DNA of 57,237 bases, from the NCBI GenBank assembly GCA_016790075.1, contig JAEUPP010000082.1:1-57237 (forward strand), written 5' to 3'. A program made the translations under genes and the position numbers. The notes beneath the pieces were generated by a model, which did no database searches, had not been told where the DNA came from, and was given only the letters and a program-made list of their open reading frames with translations. The number at the start of each line of letters is the position of its first letter. The stretch's first letter is position 1. The DNA comes from Rhodanobacteraceae bacterium (GTDB taxonomy: Bacteria; Pseudomonadota; Gammaproteobacteria; Xanthomonadales; Rhodanobacteraceae). Shown one piece after another: positions 53,972 through 57,237 of the stretch.

Positions 53972-55222
53972 ATGAACAAGAAAGGCAGATTTGGCGAAAT
54001 AGATTGGGTAGCAGAGATTCAAGAACAACTCAGCATGGCGGGTCAAGCACGCCGACTGTTAGAAACGGCGGATGTGAGGTCGCAGCTGTTTCGTGAGTAC
54101 GCCGATACGGCTTTTTCAGCAGCGACACGAATGCAACAAGCACATCAACTCGCCGCTTCACAGATAGGAAACATAACCGCATCGATTAGCGAACAACACT
54201 CGTTTGATCTAATCAAGCGTATCAGGCGCCCAGACCTGAGCTACTTCAGAGAGCTTTCCCAGGCACACACTGCGAATCTTCTGGAAAGACCTGATTACTT
54301 CGACCAGTTACTTCCGAGTGCGTGGAAGAACCTATTAAGCGGGAAAGCAATTTCTTCGCAGTTTCTTGGCGCCAATGCGGCGAGAAGCGCTGCTGAAGAG
54401 CTTACTGAATCCTTACGGGCACGCTTCACCTTGCCTGACTCTGGGCAGTTCGCCGAGCAAGTTACTCACCAGCTAAATGCTCAGCTACGCGGAATTTTCC
54501 CGAGAAACTACTTCGACCAGATTCAGCAGGTTGTCGACAGCATTGACCTTGACTCCATCTACTCCGTCGCCCGGGCAGCAGCGGAACGTATGGCCGAAGA
54601 GGTTGAAGCTGCAGACCCGAAGTCGATCGATGAAGTGTCTCAGGTTGTTGAACGAGCGGATCTCAATGAGCTAAGTGAGATCGTTCAGAAGGCCGTCGCA
54701 GCTGCATTTAGAGATGCTGTTGAAAAAGGGGTAATCGGCGGCGATAGAAGCTTCCAGATCAGGCTATTCGTTTTAAACACTCTGTTCAGCTTGCTCTTCA
54801 CTGTTAGCCAAGTGGTTGGGCAGCCGATATTTGGTCATTGGTATGAGGCCAAAAAGGCACAGGAGGCTGCGACTGGCAAAGATGCGAAAGCTGCGAAGCC
54901 TCAGCAGCGGGCAGCTGAAGATAAGCCCCTACTCGTTTCCGTCAAGTTGATCCGTCTACGGCTAGGGCCAGATACCAAGCAACGCATCGTTGCCACCGTG
55001 CAGCCTGGACAAATCCTGATAAAACGCCGGGTTAAACGTGACTGGACGCTGGTCCAGTTTGTTGATCCCCTGGGCGACGGTGTGTCGGTGGCGGGCTGGG
55101 TGCGTTCTAAAGAAGTTCGTCCCGTAGAGGTCGAAACTCAGCGAATGATTTTCTGTGCCCTTGATGCGCTGTCGGATGAGACCGATGACTGCCTAGACGA
55201 GGATGATGCTGACAACTCGTGA
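53972..55222 (+). CDS. Island-borne membrane protein with SH3-like C-terminal domain
   Basis: The ATG at 53972 (MNKKGRFGEIDWVAEIQEQL) gives 416 residues; an in-frame ATG at 53954 is an alternative. The N-terminal 280 residues are mostly helical and Ala/Gln/Glu-rich, probably coiled coil. One transmembrane segment lies at about 270-290 (VLNTLFSLLFTVSQVVGQPI). A C-terminal SH3b-like beta domain (VKLIRLRLGPDTKQRIVATV to VAGWVRSKEVRPV) ends in an acidic tail. I do not recognise the family. It lies between the integrase and a decayed ATPase unit; a defence or abortive-infection role is only a guess from context. Confidence 0.75.
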   Translation: MNKKGRFGEIDWVAEIQEQLSMAGQARRLLETADVRSQLFREYADTAFSAATRMQQAHQLAASQIGNITASISEQHSFDLIKRIRRPDLSYFRELSQAHTANLLERPDYFDQLLPSAWKNLLSGKAISSQFLGANAARSAAEELTESLRARFTLPDSGQFAEQVTHQLNAQLRGIFPRNYFDQIQQVVDSIDLDSIYSVARAAAERMAEEVEAADPKSIDEVSQVVERADLNELSEIVQKAVAAAFRDAVEKGVIGGDRSFQIRLFVLNTLFSLLFTVSQVVGQPIFGHWYEAKKAQEAATGKDAKAAKPQQRAAEDKPLLVSVKLIRLRLGPDTKQRIVATVQPGQILIKRRVKRDWTLVQFVDPLGDGVSVAGWVRSKEVRPVEVETQRMIFCALDALSDETDDCLDEDDADNS

Positions 55223-55268
55223 AAGCCGATCTTCGAGAAGAAGGAGATGGCACTCAACACCAATCATC

Positions 55269-56066
55269 TCAGTCTTCATCAGCCAGGTCGCCGTACACGT
55301 CAGCGGCTGCAACATCGAAAGGAACATCATGAAGTGCGAGCAGGCCCGCACGCTGAAGCCTGTTTCGAAGCTCTAGAGCCTGCGCCTGGTTGAGCGGCAG
55401 ATGCTCATCTGCTTCCGGCAAGAAAGAAGCGTGAACTATTCCCGCCGCGAAGTCAGCCAACAGCAACAGCGGCTCATCTTGCTCCGTCTTGATTGAGAAA
55501 GGGCGGTCAAGTTCGAATCCGAAATGCTGACTGCTGGCACTCATCGGCTGGTTGAATGCATTACGAAGCGACTGCTCGTTTTCTGCTCCTTGTATGTCGT
55601 TGTCAAAAATCAGCTGGTTTTCAATCTTCAATGGGCTACCGAAGTCTCTTGCTCTATCCAACAATCCTGATGCTCGCAACGCATGCGCGAAAGCGATCGT
55701 GGCGCTACCGGTCATGAGATAGAGGCGGAGAAATGTAGGGCCCGGACGAATTTCGCCGAACGGCCGTCTTGCTTTTGAATTCGCTTCTCTACTCGGCCAG
55801 CATCGACAGCATATGCCGCCCACTCGGGCGTAGCTTTATCGACGCTCATAACTCCGACAACGGCTCCATGCCTGATCAAGAAATCGACCATTCGCTCTGC
55901 TTGGTCGAAATCAGCAGTGGCCCATTTGCCAACATCCGGAAGCTCGGCTCGAACAATATCGACTTTGTCGGATGCAATCACGACAGCCGCTCCGGTCACG
56001 CGGTGGAATGTATCGATCGAATAGCGATACCCGGCCAGCGATATCGATGAAAGAGGTGGCCTTCAT
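55269..56066 (-). pseudogene. DUF3800-like gene with two frameshifts
   Basis: Starting at the ATG at 56066 (MKATSFIDIA), the reading shifts near 56030 to AGYRYSIDTFHRVTGAAVVI. It shifts again near 55735, where the frame ending AKFVR joins PTFLRLYLMTGSATIAFAHA and continues to 55269. LLLLADFAAGIVHASF resembles the late Asp motif of DUF3800 proteins (RNase-H-like fold); the family call is tentative. It starts three bases after the stop of the ATPase gene, so they were one operon. Confidence 0.7.
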
Positions 56067-56069
56067 AGG

Positions 56070-57113
56070 CTAGGTTTTTCTCTTTGCGCGAACAACTTTC
56101 TTTCTCGCATCGACCTCCACTCGCCACTTCTCCAATATCTCTATGTCCTTGCCAAGTTCATGAGGACTAGGAGTTGGCACATTGGCTATTGGTGCTCCGT
56201 CATGGGCGAACTTCGAGCATCGGGTCATCGCCGCAGCTACCGTCCTGTAGTCGTCATCAGAAACTTCGACATCGGACAACTGGTTCGTATGAACTGCTTC
56301 GGCAAAACGATTGACTACGCCGTTGAACAGCACTTCCTCGACCGCACGCTCCCAGGTATCCCTTAGATCGAAATAGATGTACCTAACCATCCTGGCAGAT
56401 GCTTGATGATTCCCTTGCTTCAAGAGGCGAGCGGCGTCGTCCTTGGCATTCTTCAACATTCCAATTCGCTTCGTGGTGGGCGCACCTGCAAACGGGATTG
56501 TGGATTCAGGGACGCCATATCCGTCCGCCGTTCGCTGTAATGACTGAACCAGACACGGCACTTGCGCCTGCTTGGCCTCCTGCTGTAGCAAGACCAGGAA
56601 GTAAAGGTCGTGCGTGAGGATAATGACTTGTCGCTTTGCGGCCTCCTTGACCATGCGGGCTACAACATGCCAACGGCGTACGTGATCCAGTGACGATACG
56701 GGATCGTCGAAAACCATGCCCGCAGTAGTGCCGGAGAGATTGATGTCTGCGAAGAAGGAGGCAATGGCAATCGCACGCTGCTCACCTTCGCTCAGAACCG
56801 CAGCCGGCCGCTGCTGGCCCGGTTTCATCAGTGCGAGCTTGTAGACAGGACTACCCTTGACCCCCACTGCTTTGAGGGCAACCTGCAGCTCCTGAACGGA
56901 GAGTTCGGCAAACTCGGCATTGAGCGCCGCTTCCAACGCCTTCGAAATGATCTGGTCGCTGAGTTCTGTGGACTTGTCTGTAATCGGTCGTGATCTGATA
57001 TCTGCCGTGCAAGCTTGCAGCTTTCTGACGTGTTGGTGACTCTCGATAGCGGCGGCGACCGCTTCCCTCACCTGGCCCAACGACTTGCGCGCAGCTAGTG
57101 GATATTCCGCCCA
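56070..57113 (-). pseudogene. AAA ATPase gene lacking its 5' half
   Basis: About 340 codons of the C-terminal part of a RecF/SMC-like (AAA_13-type) ATPase remain: the signature-like VLSEGEQRAIAIASFFADI, Walker B GMVFDDPVSSLD and the His switch VIILTHDLYF. The N-terminal half with Walker A is missing. Upstream the frame runs for some 30-40 codons through the 23-base repeats beginning at 57113 and hits a TAG at 57204-57206. Full-length relatives pair with nucleases in several defence systems; here the DUF3800-like gene follows directly. Confidence 0.75.
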
Positions 57114-57237
57114 TGAGAAGCCAGCATTCCGGCCGATGGGAAGCCAGCGTTCCGGCGCATGGGAAGCCAGTGACGGAGGCTGGCTGAGCGTGGAAGCCGG
57201 AGTCTAGTCGGCGGGTTGGTTTTTGTCGCCGGCGGCG
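57113..57237. mobile_element. Probable insertion-sequence terminus with tandem repeats
   Basis: Two 23-base units of the form ATGGGAAGCCAGCGTTCCGG (57113-57135 and 57136-57158) and a third partial copy from 57159 (ATGGGAAGCCAGTGACGG) are followed by sequence unrelated to the ATPase family. Multiple short terminal repeats are typical of IS21-family ends; the transposase genes would be beyond the right edge. Confidence 0.55.

Larger units (their letters stand above)
52011..57237. mobile_element. Integrated genomic island (left end; right end outside window)
   Basis: The island begins at the tRNA fragment, carries a tyrosine integrase, and has cargo that is visibly AT-richer than the rest of the window (from about 53800). 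Cargo genes have no counterparts in the flanking region and several are broken. The far end is not seen. Confidence 0.8.

Noticed and set aside
1-57237. CRISPR array
   Set aside because: No regularly spaced identical repeats with unique spacers were seen; the 23-base repeats at 57113 are directly adjacent without spacers.

Overview
The window looks like a chromosomal segment of a high-GC gammaproteobacterium of the Lysobacterales/Xanthomonadales, most like Rhodanobacteraceae (Dokdonella-type). That placement is inferred from the density of secreted hydrolases, several exported proteins ending in a short tail of the form LFxxGF, TPR-bearing Ser/Thr kinases (one in operon with an ECF sigma factor), and a LytS/LytTR two-component pair. 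No rRNA gene or marker gene is present to fix the species.

Positions 1-31200 are dominated by exported proteins. A very large SpvB/Rhs-type protein runs off the left edge. It is followed by a trypsin-like protease, two tandem AA10 lytic polysaccharide monooxygenases with matching leader architecture, a B12-binding radical SAM enzyme, a LytTR response regulator with its kinase, a BNR/PKD/PPC protein, an FG-GAP propeller protein, a giant Clp-type AAA+ ATPase whose C-terminus looks like a release-factor PCRF domain, and a reprolysin-type metalloprotease. Then come two small DNA-binding proteins, a MoaD-like/BNR pair and a membrane-anchored protein of unknown function.

Positions 31200-51500 mix regulation and metabolism. 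They hold an ABC-exporter remnant, a small Cys-rich secreted protein, an ECF sigma factor overlapping a Ser/Thr kinase gene, a benzoate transporter, a CARDB-like secreted protein, an OmpR-type regulator with a kinase whose ATP-binding boxes are degenerate, an LTA-synthase-like sulfatase, a second TPR kinase, a HELGH-motif secreted protein, a lipoprotein hydrolase, a glyoxalase-fold protein, a PLP dehydratase with a divergent Lrp-type regulator, and a DUF2058 protein.

From about 52011 to the right edge is an integrated island. A 46-base 3' piece of a CAU-anticodon tRNA marks the attachment site, a tyrosine integrase sits just inside, and the cargo is AT-richer: a membrane protein with an SH3-like tail, then a decayed two-gene unit (a DUF3800-like gene with two frameshifts and an AAA ATPase cut off by what looks like the end of an insertion sequence). 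Outside the island, immediately left of the attachment site, lies a third, broken Ser/Thr kinase gene.

The most novel items are the Clp-PCRF fusion, the shared C-terminal tail, and the repeated pattern of a strong hairpin just upstream of the ribosome binding site of secreted-protein genes.
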